Source of the DNA: Nitrospirota bacterium
GTDB lineage: Bacteria; Nitrospirota; Thermodesulfovibrionia; Thermodesulfovibrionales; UBA1546
Direction: 5' to 3'
Length of the DNA stretch: 64,000 bases
Assembly (NCBI GenBank): GCA_009773185.1
Contig: WPIF01000005.1
Location: 1-64,000, forward strand
Position 1 is the first letter of the stretch. Every line of letters starts with the position of its first letter. The notes under the pieces are model-generated. The model worked only from the letters and a program-made list of their open reading frames with translations, was not told the origin of the DNA and made no database searches. Below are positions 53,222 through 61,471 of the stretch, piece after piece. The translations under genes were made by a program, and so were the position numbers.

Positions 53222-53859
53222 TAAGCCCTCCCTCCCGGTTTCGGTATAAACATCGGTATTTTCTCCATGTATACCCTGTATTCCTCCCCGAATAATATAA
53301 TCATCTCACCTTCTTCCCTCTTTGACAAGCGGTAGTAAACAAAAAAAAGTACAGGAAACATCAGGGCTGTTATTATCGTAGGCCACTGAATCAGCATCCC
53401 TATCATCACAAGAAAAAGCCCTGAATACTGCGGATGTCTGACGTATGCATAGGGGCCTTCTGTTACAAGCCCTCCTTTAGCGCCGTGAATCAGTTTCCAT
53501 CCCTTCCACATAATCATAAACCCTATCAGGACAAGTCCGTTGCTGACGAGATGGATAATCGTCATCATGGCTGGACCGCCGCCTAAGAAGGTCAGCCATA
53601 AATGGCCGCTCGCATGAGAAAACGGGTTCAATACTGGATATTTGCTTCCCAGCATCCCGGTGAGAATATAAATCGTAAGAGAAAAACCATACATCTCAGT
53701 AAACAGGGCAACAAAAAACGCGAGCGTTGCTCCCATAGAGCGCCACTCTCTTTTTTTGAGAGGTGTAAGGAAGCTCAGGATGAAAAATGCAAAAAGAGCG
53801 ATATTGATTACTACCAAAGACCAGAGACCATATGCATAAGAAATTCCTTCACCGTGCAT
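53221..53859 (-). CDS. Isoprenylcysteine-methyltransferase-like membrane protein
   Basis: A polytopic protein with four or five membrane segments and the C-terminal signature GPYAYVRHPQYSGLF plus a late REEGEMIILFGEEY, as in the ICMT/PEMT family of S-adenosylmethionine-dependent methyltransferases. I start at the ATG at 53859 (AAAGGA site); the longer frame from 53895 would overlap the upstream small gene by 47 bp. Relatives are often found in copper or lead resistance loci, with unknown substrates. Confidence 0.8.
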   Translation of the reverse strand: MHGEGISYAYGLWSLVVINIALFAFFILSFLTPLKKREWRSMGATLAFFVALFTEMYGFSLTIYILTGMLGSKYPVLNPFSHASGHLWLTFLGGGPAMMTIIHLVSNGLVLIGFMIMWKGWKLIHGAKGGLVTEGPYAYVRHPQYSGLFLVMIGMLIQWPTIITALMFPVLFFVYYRLSKREEGEMIILFGEEYRVYMEKIPMFIPKPGGRA

Positions 53860-53998
53860 GATGTCCTTTGTGCTCTCCCTCCTTTTCTTCGCCATGACCG
53901 CCGCATCTTCCTACGTGCATACCGTGCCCGAAAAGGTGCATGGCTATAAAAATTATGAAAAAGAGGAAAAATATCCAGTTCTCTCTTACCCAGTCCAT
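53849..53998 (-). CDS. His-rich small membrane protein (DUF2933-like)
   Basis: A 49-residue ORF: one membrane helix (WIFFLFFIIFIAMHLF) followed by a His/Gly-rich tail (GHGMHVGRCGGHGEE, ending GHHAR). This matches my recollection of the DUF2933 family, found in copper and silver loci. The tail could bind metal. It overlaps the start of the methyltransferase-like gene and follows the flavoprotein gene by 4 bp, so it belongs to the operon. Confidence 0.7.
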   Translation of the reverse strand: MDWVRENWIFFLFFIIFIAMHLFGHGMHVGRCGGHGEEKEGEHKGHHAR

Positions 53999-54002
53999 AG
54001 TT

Positions 54003-55070
54003 TTACCTCCTAAGCGCTGCACTATTCAAAATATACTGTCTTGCTGCAAGTGCTGCCTTCGCGCCTTCACCTGAGGCTATCACGATTCTTTTTCCAAAGG
54101 CGTTTGTCACATCGCCTGCCGCAAATATGCCCGAATAGCTTGTTGAACAATCCGGATTGATAACTATCTCACTGCGATCATTAAGTTTCACGAGGTGGGC
54201 AACAAGGGAAGAGTTCGGCTGGAGGCCGATTGCGATAAAAACGCCTTTGACCGGAAGCTTTATTGTTTTTTCTTCGGCTTTTTTCCTGACAGCAATACCC
54301 GACAGTGCGCTTTCGCCGGAAAATTCTACTATCTTAACGCCCTCATATTTAGTGAGGTTCTCAAACCGGCTGACCCTTTCAATAATCACCGGATCCGCTG
54401 TAAGCTTAAAATCGGAGATGAGATAAATTTTCTTTGCAACTGAACACAGGTTTTCAACAACCTGTAACGCTGAGTTCCCGCCTCCAACTACAGCCACGTC
54501 CTCTCCCTGAACAAAAGAGATATCCTGGATATTTCCATAAAATATCCCTCTTCTTTGAAACATCTCCTCTCCTTCCACATTCAGTTTTTTCCTCGTCATG
54601 CCAGTCGCTATTATCAATGACTTCGTGAAATACTTGGTAAGCTTGGAGGTTGTGATATTAAGACCATTTTCAACAGGTCCGACTTTTTCCACTTCACTCA
54701 TAAGATGGTCTATATAATGGGAGTGAATTAACTGATACTGGAATTTTTCTATAAGCTCTGGGCCTTTTATAAAATCAAAGCCCATATAGTTTTCTATCTT
54801 CGTGCTGTCTATTGCCTGGCCGCCCAGGTCCTTTGTTACAAGCAATGCATCCATCTTTAGAGTAGCAGCATATACAGCGGCTGTCAGCCCTGCCGGGCCG
54901 CCTCCGATAATTATAAGGTCATATACGCTTTTCTGAACCTTACATATCCTTTCCTTCAGAAATTTTTCCTTACATCCTTCAGAGCAGAAATAATAGAGAA
55001 GACCGTCACATTCTGCAGTAATGGCGTCATCTTCCCTTACATCCATGTTACATACAGGGTCTTTTTTCAT
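54003..55070 (-). CDS. YHS-domain flavoprotein, thioredoxin-reductase-like without CxxC
   Basis: Residues 1-45 are a YHS/TRASH metal-binding domain (KKDPVCNMDV; Cys7, Cys29, Cys33). The rest is a thioredoxin-reductase-like flavoprotein: FAD motif IIIGGGPAGLTAA, NADPH motif VAVVGGGNSALQV and ATGMTRKKLNV, closing with IFAAGDVTN. The CxxC redox pair normally just before the NADPH motif is absent (FYGNIQDISF instead). It cannot be a classical thioredoxin reductase. Fusion to YHS and its place in the copper operon suggest a metal-linked oxidoreductase. Confidence 0.85.
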   Translation of the reverse strand: MKKDPVCNMDVREDDAITAECDGLLYYFCSEGCKEKFLKERICKVQKSVYDLIIIGGGPAGLTAAVYAATLKMDALLVTKDLGGQAIDSTKIENYMGFDFIKGPELIEKFQYQLIHSHYIDHLMSEVEKVGPVENGLNITTSKLTKYFTKSLIIATGMTRKKLNVEGEEMFQRRGIFYGNIQDISFVQGEDVAVVGGGNSALQVVENLCSVAKKIYLISDFKLTADPVIIERVSRFENLTKYEGVKIVEFSGESALSGIAVRKKAEEKTIKLPVKGVFIAIGLQPNSSLVAHLVKLNDRSEIVINPDCSTSYSGIFAAGDVTNAFGKRIVIASGEGAKAALAARQYILNSAALRR

Positions 55071-55085
55071 TTTATTTCCCCGCTG

Positions 55086-55210
55086 TCATCTTTTATATTC
55101 TCTTTCAACGGTCTCTTTTATCCTCTTTACAGAATAACCCTTTTTGTAAAGCTCGGAAGACAGAAGGGCCTCCCCAAGACAAATATCTCACATTGCGGCA
55201 TGATTATCAA
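55086..55210 (-). pseudogene. Short ORF with frame break upstream of the YHS flavoprotein
   Basis: A TTG six bases after AGGAGG starts MIIMPQCEI. The protein-like continuation CLGEALLSSELYKKGYSVKR (then IKETVEREYKR) is in another frame, joined near 55176-55182 (ATATTTGTC). Together they would give a 40-residue protein with a CxxC. In the downstream frame the same site reads TGA-x-x-TGT. I do not know the family. It is either a decayed gene, a sequence error, or a recoding site. Confidence 0.45.
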
Positions 55211-55313
55211 CACTCACCTCCTGTTTTTTTCTTTTGCATGGCTATAAGCTATCAGAAGATTGTAGAGATTTCTTGAAGGTTTTAAAAAAATTGAGGAGGA
55301 AACAGGTTCAAGA

Positions 55314-55343
55314 GGGGAAGCGGCTGTTAACAGCCGCTTCCCC
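55314..55343. terminator. Perfect 30-bp palindrome after the FKBP gene
   Basis: GGGGAAGCGGCTGTT and AACAGCCGCTTCCCC are exact inverted copies with no loop spacer. It lies 10 bp after the FKBP stop. The run of T is weak on the minus strand, so it may act as an mRNA end or as a boundary between FKBP and the copper genes. Confidence 0.7.
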
Positions 55344-55352
55344 GTTATTCTG

Positions 55353-56048
55353 TTATTTTTCAGTAACTGATATCAACTCGATCTCAAATATAAGAACTGC
55401 ATTTGGGCCGATGGCGTTTCCTGCTCCGCGTTCGCCATAAGCAAGGGCTGCAGGGATAAACAGCTGCCATTTTGCCCCTTCTTTCATCAATTTGAGGGCT
55501 TCAGTCCACCCGGCAATCACGCTGCCGACCTGAAAATCTGCCGCCTGCCCGCGCTTATAAGAACTATCAAATTCAGTCCCGTCAACCAGGGTGCCGCGGT
55601 AGTTTACTGTTACAGTATCTGTTGCCTTTGGAGTCTTGCCCTCGCCTTCTTTTATAACCTTATACTGCAAGCCGCTTGGCAGGGCCACCACCCCTTCTTT
55701 TTTCTTGTTCCCGGCAAGGAAAGCCTCGCCTTCTTTTTTGTTTTTTTCTCCAAGCCCTTTTGAACGTTCAAGCTGCTTTGCAATCATCTCCTGCTGAAAA
55801 GCCGTCATTGTTTCACGGATTTCCTGCTCGGTCATCAAGGGTTTCCTGCCTGCAAAGGCATCCTTCAGCCCCTTTGCAAAGGCATCGGGGTTAATATCAA
55901 CGGATTGCCTTTTCAGGTTGTTGCCGATATCAAGCCCGATACTGTAACTCACCTTATCCTTTTGAGTTTTAAACTCAACCTTTTCAGCAGCAATAGCAAG
56001 GCCTGCAATAAGCACCGCACACAAAACTGTCATAAACCGTAATTTCAT
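55353..56048 (-). CDS. fkpA: FKBP-type peptidyl-prolyl isomerase, periplasmic
   Basis: The 231-residue protein has a signal peptide (FMTVLCAVLIAGLAIAA), an N-terminal dimerisation region with KVSYSIGLDIGNNLKRQ, and a C-terminal FKBP domain (VNYRGTLVDGTEFDSSYKRG, QLFIPAALAYGERG, LIFEIELISV). FkpA-type enzymes help fold envelope proteins. It lies 18 bp downstream of a histidine kinase gene and is probably in the same transcript. Confidence 0.93.
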   Translation of the reverse strand: MKLRFMTVLCAVLIAGLAIAAEKVEFKTQKDKVSYSIGLDIGNNLKRQSVDINPDAFAKGLKDAFAGRKPLMTEQEIRETMTAFQQEMIAKQLERSKGLGEKNKKEGEAFLAGNKKKEGVVALPSGLQYKVIKEGEGKTPKATDTVTVNYRGTLVDGTEFDSSYKRGQAADFQVGSVIAGWTEALKLMKEGAKWQLFIPAALAYGERGAGNAIGPNAVLIFEIELISVTEK

Positions 56049-56066
56049 ATACTCTCCTTTGCTGTG

Positions 56067-57434
56067 TTAATTTATTTTTGTGCCTGACTGAATCCCGAAG
56101 TATATTCTAAAAAATGTCCCTTCATTTACCTTGCTCCTGACCTCAATCCTTCCTCCCATGATATCAACAAGCTCCTTTACTATCGCAAGGCCAAGCCCTA
56201 ATCCTTCAGTTCCGGATTCTCCCCTGTAAAACCTGTTGAATATCAGCGGCAGTTCCTTTTCAGGTATGCCCTTGCCGGTATCTTTTATCTCTATGAAAAA
56301 AGTCCTGTCGTCTATGCCATAGTCAATCCTGACCCCGCCTTTTTCCGTGAATTTAAGCGAATTTGATAATATGTTTCGTATAACCCTTTCAAGTTTTTCA
56401 ACATCCGTACTGATGGTTAAGCCGCTACTGTTTACTACCGTTATATCAAGCCCCTTTTCCCTGAATGCCGGAAACATATCATTGCCAATTTCAGATAAAA
56501 ATTCATTGAGATTGATTTCTGCCTCTTGTCCCTTTGTAAAAAAGCTCGCCTCTGCAGCTGTGATATCTTCAATGCCTTTTACAAGTTTTATCAGCCTGTC
56601 AATTTCACTTCTTATATTTTCAAGCCCTTTCCCTTTATCTATTATTCCGTCGCCTATTGCCTCTGCATGGGTTTTAAGTATTGTCAAAGGTGTTCTCAGT
56701 TCATGTGCTATATTCGAAAGGAGATGTTTCCTGAGTTCTTCTTCCCGCTGAAGGGATTCTGCCATTTTATTAAACGTCCCGGACAACTCCCCCACCTCGT
56801 CATGGGAATTAATATCCGTTCTTGGAGTGAAGTCTCCCTTTGAAATCTTTTCTGCCGCTTTTTTCAGGTTCATTATCGGCTTTGAAAGGTACTGGCTCAG
56901 GAGAAGCGCTATAAGCAACGAACCTCCGCCGGCAATCAGAAAAGAGACCAGGATAAAACTTTTTGTCCTTTGCTTGAATATTTCCTCTTTCTCTTTCAAT
57001 TTCTGCTTCTGGAAAGGCATTGATAGGAGTGTTCCTGCCTGCTTGCCTTTTACGTAAAGCGGATGTTCCGTGAATTCCCCTTTTGTTTCGTGCGTATGTA
57101 TATGGAAGTGCTCTGCCATCCGCAATTTCATGGGTTCGGGAAGAGATCCCTGTACCTCGTGTGATGAAATAACCTCCTTCCCTGTATTATCAAGAACTTT
57201 CACGTTAAGCCCGAGCATCATGGCCCAGTGAATGGATTCAGAGAGCAGTCCATTGTCCCACTTCCCGTCAGAGTAACTTCCCTCAACAGATGCAAGGACC
57301 CAGTAGAACTGATCGTCCTTAACACCGCTGACATAATTATCAAAGTCTTTCATTATCAGCCACTGGAAGATAAAATTAGAAAGAAGAGCGGTGAGTATTA
57401 CTGCTATGAAGGCAAGGAAGATTTTAGTTTTCAT
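56067..57434 (-). CDS. HAMP-domain sensor histidine kinase
   Basis: Two membrane helices (about 5-25 and 160-182) flank a periplasmic sensor region of about 130 residues with a His-containing segment (EHFHIHTHET) that could bind metal. HAMP follows (LSKPIMNLKKAAEKI), then H-box NIAHELRTPLTIL and ATPase motifs (DTGKGIPE, TEGLGLGLAIV). It probably pairs with the OmpR-type regulator at 60745, as in CusS/CusR, but this is inferred. Its start overlaps the caspase gene stop. Confidence 0.88.
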   Translation of the reverse strand: MKTKIFLAFIAVILTALLSNFIFQWLIMKDFDNYVSGVKDDQFYWVLASVEGSYSDGKWDNGLLSESIHWAMMLGLNVKVLDNTGKEVISSHEVQGSLPEPMKLRMAEHFHIHTHETKGEFTEHPLYVKGKQAGTLLSMPFQKQKLKEKEEIFKQRTKSFILVSFLIAGGGSLLIALLLSQYLSKPIMNLKKAAEKISKGDFTPRTDINSHDEVGELSGTFNKMAESLQREEELRKHLLSNIAHELRTPLTILKTHAEAIGDGIIDKGKGLENIRSEIDRLIKLVKGIEDITAAEASFFTKGQEAEINLNEFLSEIGNDMFPAFREKGLDITVVNSSGLTISTDVEKLERVIRNILSNSLKFTEKGGVRIDYGIDDRTFFIEIKDTGKGIPEKELPLIFNRFYRGESGTEGLGLGLAIVKELVDIMGGRIEVRSKVNEGTFFRIYFGIQSGTKIN

Positions 57435-59950
57435 TTCAGATTATAAACAGCATTATCTTTTCCAAAGTTTATTATCAGCGGTGTCTGCTGGTGGCCTACC
57501 TTCTTTGATATCTCCGTTGTTGTCTGTTTTGAGTATTCTCCGAGTTCTACAAGGCTTATCTTGTTGTCTTTGTTCTTGTCTGCATTTCGGTTATTGTTTA
57601 ATCCGTCAAGAAGCGTATATGTGAATAGCCCATTGCCCTGGTATCCGTCCATTGCAGCCTCTTTTGAGTTTGCTGAGGCATATATGTGAAGCCCCATCTT
57701 TTTAGCAAGCACGGACATTCTTGCATCGTAAAGTCCGCTAACGATATAGTCAACTCCTCCTGCATGGCATGTGTCAAAGATGAATAACTGTGAGAGGGAT
57801 TTAATCTTCTTGGATATTTCAACTATTTCATTTGAGCTTATCATTGTACTTTCATTTACTTTTCCGTCATATTCATGTGTGAGCATGTAGTATTGGTTCT
57901 GAAGCAGTACGCCGTGTCCTGCAACAAAAAGTATAAAGCTGTCTGTTGGTTTGATTATCTTTGAAAGCTCGTTTATCTTGTTTGTTATTTCTTGTTTCGT
58001 TGCTTTATTATCTGTAAGTAGTTCGTAGTGGATATTTTCTGGTTTGTATAGTGTTGATGCCTGTTTAAGTATCTTTTCTTCTATGTCTTTTGAGTCTTTT
58101 ACTGCATATTTGAGGTTTATTGTATTGTCTTTGTATTGGTCTATGCCTATTGAAAGGATGTAAAGATGAGGTTCTTCCTGTTTTATTGTTGAGCTGAACT
58201 TTGCTGTCTGCATGTAACCCTGGACTGTGTTGTCTTTGTTAAAGGCGGTTACGCTTATCTCATTTTCTCCTGATATTGCATCTATTTCCTTGCAGTCATT
58301 AAATGCATCTCCCTTTGATTTGGTTGTTACAGGGCTTATCTCTGCCTTTTCTTTTATCTTTACGCTTCTCATGTCTTCGTAGATTGTTTTGCTGTTTAAT
58401 GAGGCTAACTGCATCTTTTCTGATGTCTTTGAGGCTTCTTTGTAGTAGCCGTCTGATTCTATGAGTTTGCCGTTATGGAACAGCCTCACTTCTCCTATTC
58501 CTCCTCCTGTGCTTTTGACGTTATAGCAAATTTTTGCCTTTGGAGATGTTGGTGATGATGTGATAGGGCTTATCTCAACAACAGGCGGCGGATTTTTAAT
58601 AGCATCTTTCATGGTGATTGTTATAAAATCCTTTATGTCATCGCCCCTCAGTTTTGCAGCAACTATGTCAGGGCGGTAGAAGACGTCATAGAAACTTTCG
58701 ACGCTGTAAGAAGTCTCGCCTACTTTAACACTGAGATATTGAGCGCCCTTTTCGGAGGAGTTGTAGTAACCGTCAGAGGTAATAACAATCCATTCGCCTT
58801 CTTCATAAGCTGTCAACATCGCGATCTCTTCCAGCGTGGAGGCATCGATGATCCGCATCGCTGCATCCCCGGCCACAAAAAGACGCTTGCCGTCAGGAGA
58901 AAGGATTATTCCCAGTCCGAACTGGCTCCACTCCGGCGTCTCAAAAGTATATTCGCGGAGTTTTTTACCCGTTGCCATATTGCGGAGGCTTACACTTTTC
59001 TGCCTTAGTATACGGCCGCTGAGCATTTCTCCGAAACTGTAATTGCCATACTGGAGATGAGTGCCTACAATCGTGTGTTGCCGATCAGGCAAGACCGCGG
59101 CTGAAAAAACACCGAATCTTTCCGCCGCAACCTTCACTGTTCGTGTGGTCTCGCTGCTTTCAATATCCCAGATCTTCATGTCGCCGTCTGTTCCCCATGA
59201 AATAACACGGCGTGGATCAGGCATGAACAGCGCCGCTGTTACATCGTATTCACTCCGGCCAAGGAAATCTTTTTTTGAATGTCTAAATGTTTTGATATTT
59301 CCCCCGGTCGCGAGATCCCAGAGCCTTACCGTTCCATCGCTTCCTCCTGAAAGGGCATATTTCCCATCTGGCGAAAAAGCAACTGAGTTGACCGTCCCCA
59401 GGGCTGCGACACCTTCATGGCCTTTTAAATCCATGATCTTCTTTCCTGAAGCAACGTCCCATAGCGTGAGGCTGCCGCCGCCTGCGCCTGCCAGCAGAGA
59501 TTTTCCATCCGGCGAGAATACCGTTGAATGATAGCCGATTAAAATAGAAGTTCCTCCGAACTTCCTGATTATCTTTCCTGTTTCCGAATTGATAAGGATC
59601 ATATCACCCCCGCCGGCAATAATATATTTCCCATCTGGCGAAAACCCGAGAGATGATGTTATTCCGGCAAAAGTCGTCTCCACTCGCCATATCTGCTCCC
59701 CTGTGGCCACATTCCAGAGCCTGATAGGCGAACTAGGGTTGTAGGTGGTACCGGTAACTGCATATTGGCCATCACGCGAGAGGCCTATTGTGGTAAAGAT
59801 GTATGCCTTTTGTTTCAGTTCCATTGAAATTCCTGCCGATCCGGCCGATTGCTGTAAATTGATATTTGGAGTAGTTGCACATGCTGCAAGAAAAAGGATT
59901 GAAAACATAATCAGGAATCCCGGCAGGGTTATTTGTTTGAACAATTTCAT
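57431..59950 (-). CDS. WD40-caspase (C14) lipoprotein
   Basis: An 839-residue protein with lipobox FLAAC at the end of its signal peptide, so lipid-anchored. Residues about 45-400 are WD40-type blades (FSPDGKYALSGGSDGTVRLW and relatives). The C-terminal about 240 residues are a caspase-fold peptidase: catalytic His in FVAGHGVL and Cys in FDTCHAGG, with QGNGLFTYTLLDGL after it. Bacterial caspase-like proteins are often in signalling or defence. The WD40 half is richer in GC than the caspase half, which suggests a fusion of two sources. Confidence 0.88.
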   Translation of the reverse strand: MKLFKQITLPGFLIMFSILFLAACATTPNINLQQSAGSAGISMELKQKAYIFTTIGLSRDGQYAVTGTTYNPSSPIRLWNVATGEQIWRVETTFAGITSSLGFSPDGKYIIAGGGDMILINSETGKIIRKFGGTSILIGYHSTVFSPDGKSLLAGAGGGSLTLWDVASGKKIMDLKGHEGVAALGTVNSVAFSPDGKYALSGGSDGTVRLWDLATGGNIKTFRHSKKDFLGRSEYDVTAALFMPDPRRVISWGTDGDMKIWDIESSETTRTVKVAAERFGVFSAAVLPDRQHTIVGTHLQYGNYSFGEMLSGRILRQKSVSLRNMATGKKLREYTFETPEWSQFGLGIILSPDGKRLFVAGDAAMRIIDASTLEEIAMLTAYEEGEWIVITSDGYYNSSEKGAQYLSVKVGETSYSVESFYDVFYRPDIVAAKLRGDDIKDFITITMKDAIKNPPPVVEISPITSSPTSPKAKICYNVKSTGGGIGEVRLFHNGKLIESDGYYKEASKTSEKMQLASLNSKTIYEDMRSVKIKEKAEISPVTTKSKGDAFNDCKEIDAISGENEISVTAFNKDNTVQGYMQTAKFSSTIKQEEPHLYILSIGIDQYKDNTINLKYAVKDSKDIEEKILKQASTLYKPENIHYELLTDNKATKQEITNKINELSKIIKPTDSFILFVAGHGVLLQNQYYMLTHEYDGKVNESTMISSNEIVEISKKIKSLSQLFIFDTCHAGGVDYIVSGLYDARMSVLAKKMGLHIYASANSKEAAMDGYQGNGLFTYTLLDGLNNNRNADKNKDNKISLVELGEYSKQTTTEISKKVGHQQTPLIINFGKDNAVYNLK

Positions 59951-59979
59951 TCCGGCCTCATTAGCTTTCAGATGTTATT

Positions 59980-60474
59980 TTACACACCATTTTTACCTTC
60001 CTCTACTATTGACATGAGAAATAATAGGTCTTCTTTATCCCTCGGCCTTATCCCCTGTTTTGTTTGTATCATTGTGGATATGTCCGCAATGGGAATGCGA
60101 ATGCCTTTGAACTCGAAATATTCAATTCCTGCCTTTCCATATGTCATTTCACAGGCGCTTTTTAGCAGGTCTATAACAACCTCATCCGCCACTCTTACGA
60201 CCGTATATTTTTCAACATCGTCGAGAGCGACTTCTTTGACGGCATTGTCAGGTAAAAATGAAAGGGCTTTTTTGATTTTTGATATGTTATCTTCTGAGGG
60301 GTCAACAAGCAGGTCTATGTCTTCAGTAGCCCGAGGGAAGCCATAGTAGTTGACTGCAAATCCACCAATGAGGATATATCTTGCGCCTGCATCATTCAGT
60401 TTTTTGCAAACACTGACCAGATCGTCTATTGTCGGCGGTCTGGGATCTTTCCCCTCAGCATTTTGTGATGCCAC
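59980..60474 (-). CDS. Nucleotidyltransferase-fold protein
   Basis: The 164-residue product has the nucleotidyltransferase motif LIGGFAVNYYGFPRATEDID followed by LLVD, as in AbiEii-like and DUF6036-type proteins. Such proteins often form the toxin half of a toxin-antitoxin pair, or a minimal NTase pair. It overlaps a 65-residue upstream ORF by 49 bp. The metal-binding Asp pair (DID) is intact, so it may be active. Confidence 0.8.
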   Translation of the reverse strand: MASQNAEGKDPRPPTIDDLVSVCKKLNDAGARYILIGGFAVNYYGFPRATEDIDLLVDPSEDNISKIKKALSFLPDNAVKEVALDDVEKYTVVRVADEVVIDLLKSACEMTYGKAGIEYFEFKGIRIPIADISTMIQTKQGIRPRDKEDLLFLMSIVEEGKNGV

Positions 60475-60623
60475 TTTTCTGCCTCCTCAAAGGTTTTAAA
60501 CCTGAAAACACCCCTTGGTATAAAACTCTTGTCTTTTCTGAATTCCACCAGCAACTTCAAAAAACCATTAAGAGCATCATCAAATCCCTTTTTATGCCTT
60601 GCTGTTCTGCCTACAGTTTTCAT
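60426..60623 (-). CDS. Small partner of the nucleotidyltransferase
   Basis: A 65-residue basic protein (HKKGFDDALNGFLKLLVEF, later FKTFEEAEKWHHKML). It has no signal peptide. The FKTFEEAEKWHHKML segment is typical of small proteins beside NTase genes. The tight overlap suggests a two-component toxin-antitoxin-like module; which part neutralises which is unknown. It has its own ribosome site (AAAGGA) and an 8-codon ORF in front. Confidence 0.65.
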   Translation of the reverse strand: MKTVGRTARHKKGFDDALNGFLKLLVEFRKDKSFIPRGVFRFKTFEEAEKWHHKMLRGKIPDRRQ

Positions 60624-60646
60624 TTCATATCCTTTAAAAGAGGCAT
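60620..60646 (-). CDS. Eight-residue leader ORF before the NTase pair
   Basis: AGGAGG stands 7 bp ahead of an ATG that encodes MPLLKDMK and stops at ATGA over the start of the 65-residue ORF. A TATAAT box (GGGTATAATATAAC on the minus strand) lies about 30 bp upstream. It may couple translation of the pair to ribosome density. Confidence 0.4.
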   Translation of the reverse strand: MPLLKDMK

Positions 60647-60744
60647 TTATGCGCCTCCTAAAAAGCGCTTGTTATATTATACCCGTTAAAGGATACAAAA
60701 TCTTAAAGTCAGAAAATTTAAATTTCCCAAGTTTAATATCTCCA

Positions 60745-61455
60745 TCAATCCGGCGCCCCGATAAATTTATATCCCGCCCCATAAACCGTCTTTATGAACA
60801 TGGGTTTTTGTGTATCATCTTCTATTTTATGCCTTAAGTTTTTTATATGTGCATCAATGACCCTGTCATAACCTTCAAAATCATACCCCTGAACTATATT
60901 CACGAGCTGCTCTCTGCTGAAGACTATATTGGGCCTTTCTGCAAGCCCAAGCAATATCCTGAATTCACTGGCTGTGAGCGGTACCGCCTTATCTCTTTTT
61001 TTAACTTCCATTGCGCTGGTATCAATCTTTAATGCACCTTTATTAAATGAAAGGCTCTTCCTCTCTCCTTTTTTTGTCCGCCTGAGATTCGCCTTCACCC
61101 TTGCGATAAGCTCACGGGGACTGAATGGTTTTACAACATAGTCATCGGCTCCCATTCCAAGGCCCTTTACGCGCTCCTCTTCCGAGCTTTTTGCAGTAAG
61201 CATTATTATCGGAATATCAGAGGTCTTTCTTATTGTGCTGCATATTTCTTCGCCATCAATGTCAGGAAGTTTGAGGTCGAGTATTATGAGGTCAAATTTA
61301 TCTTTTATTAATTTAAGGGCTTCCCTGCCTGTCTCTGCAACTCTGACATTAAAACCGTCCCTTTCGAGATATGACTTTACAATATCCGAAATCTTCTTCT
61401 CGTCTTCGATGATAAGGATTTTTTCTGCCTCGGCAGATCTTCGTTCGCTACTCAT
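60745..61455 (-). CDS. OmpR-family response regulator
   Basis: The receiver domain has the acidic start LIIEDEKK, phospho-Asp in IILDLKLPD, and KPFSPRE. The DNA-binding winged helix has SEFRILLGLAERP and HIKNLRHKIEDD near the C-terminus, so it binds DNA as a dimer. I start at MSSERRSAEAEK because the upstream part is repeat DNA. The kinase that usually sits directly after such a gene is displaced to 56067. Copper response is a guess from the neighbourhood. Confidence 0.9.
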   Translation of the reverse strand: MSSERRSAEAEKILIIEDEKKISDIVKSYLERDGFNVRVAETGREALKLIKDKFDLIILDLKLPDIDGEEICSTIRKTSDIPIIMLTAKSSEEERVKGLGMGADDYVVKPFSPRELIARVKANLRRTKKGERKSLSFNKGALKIDTSAMEVKKRDKAVPLTASEFRILLGLAERPNIVFSREQLVNIVQGYDFEGYDRVIDAHIKNLRHKIEDDTQKPMFIKTVYGAGYKFIGAPD

Positions 61456-61471
61456 AACTCTCCAAAACAGC

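Noticed and set aside
55180-55192. Confident selenocysteine call in the small CxxC ORF
   Set aside because: No clear SECIS hairpin was seen after the TGA and a one-base frame break explains the region as well, so it is listed only as a possibility.
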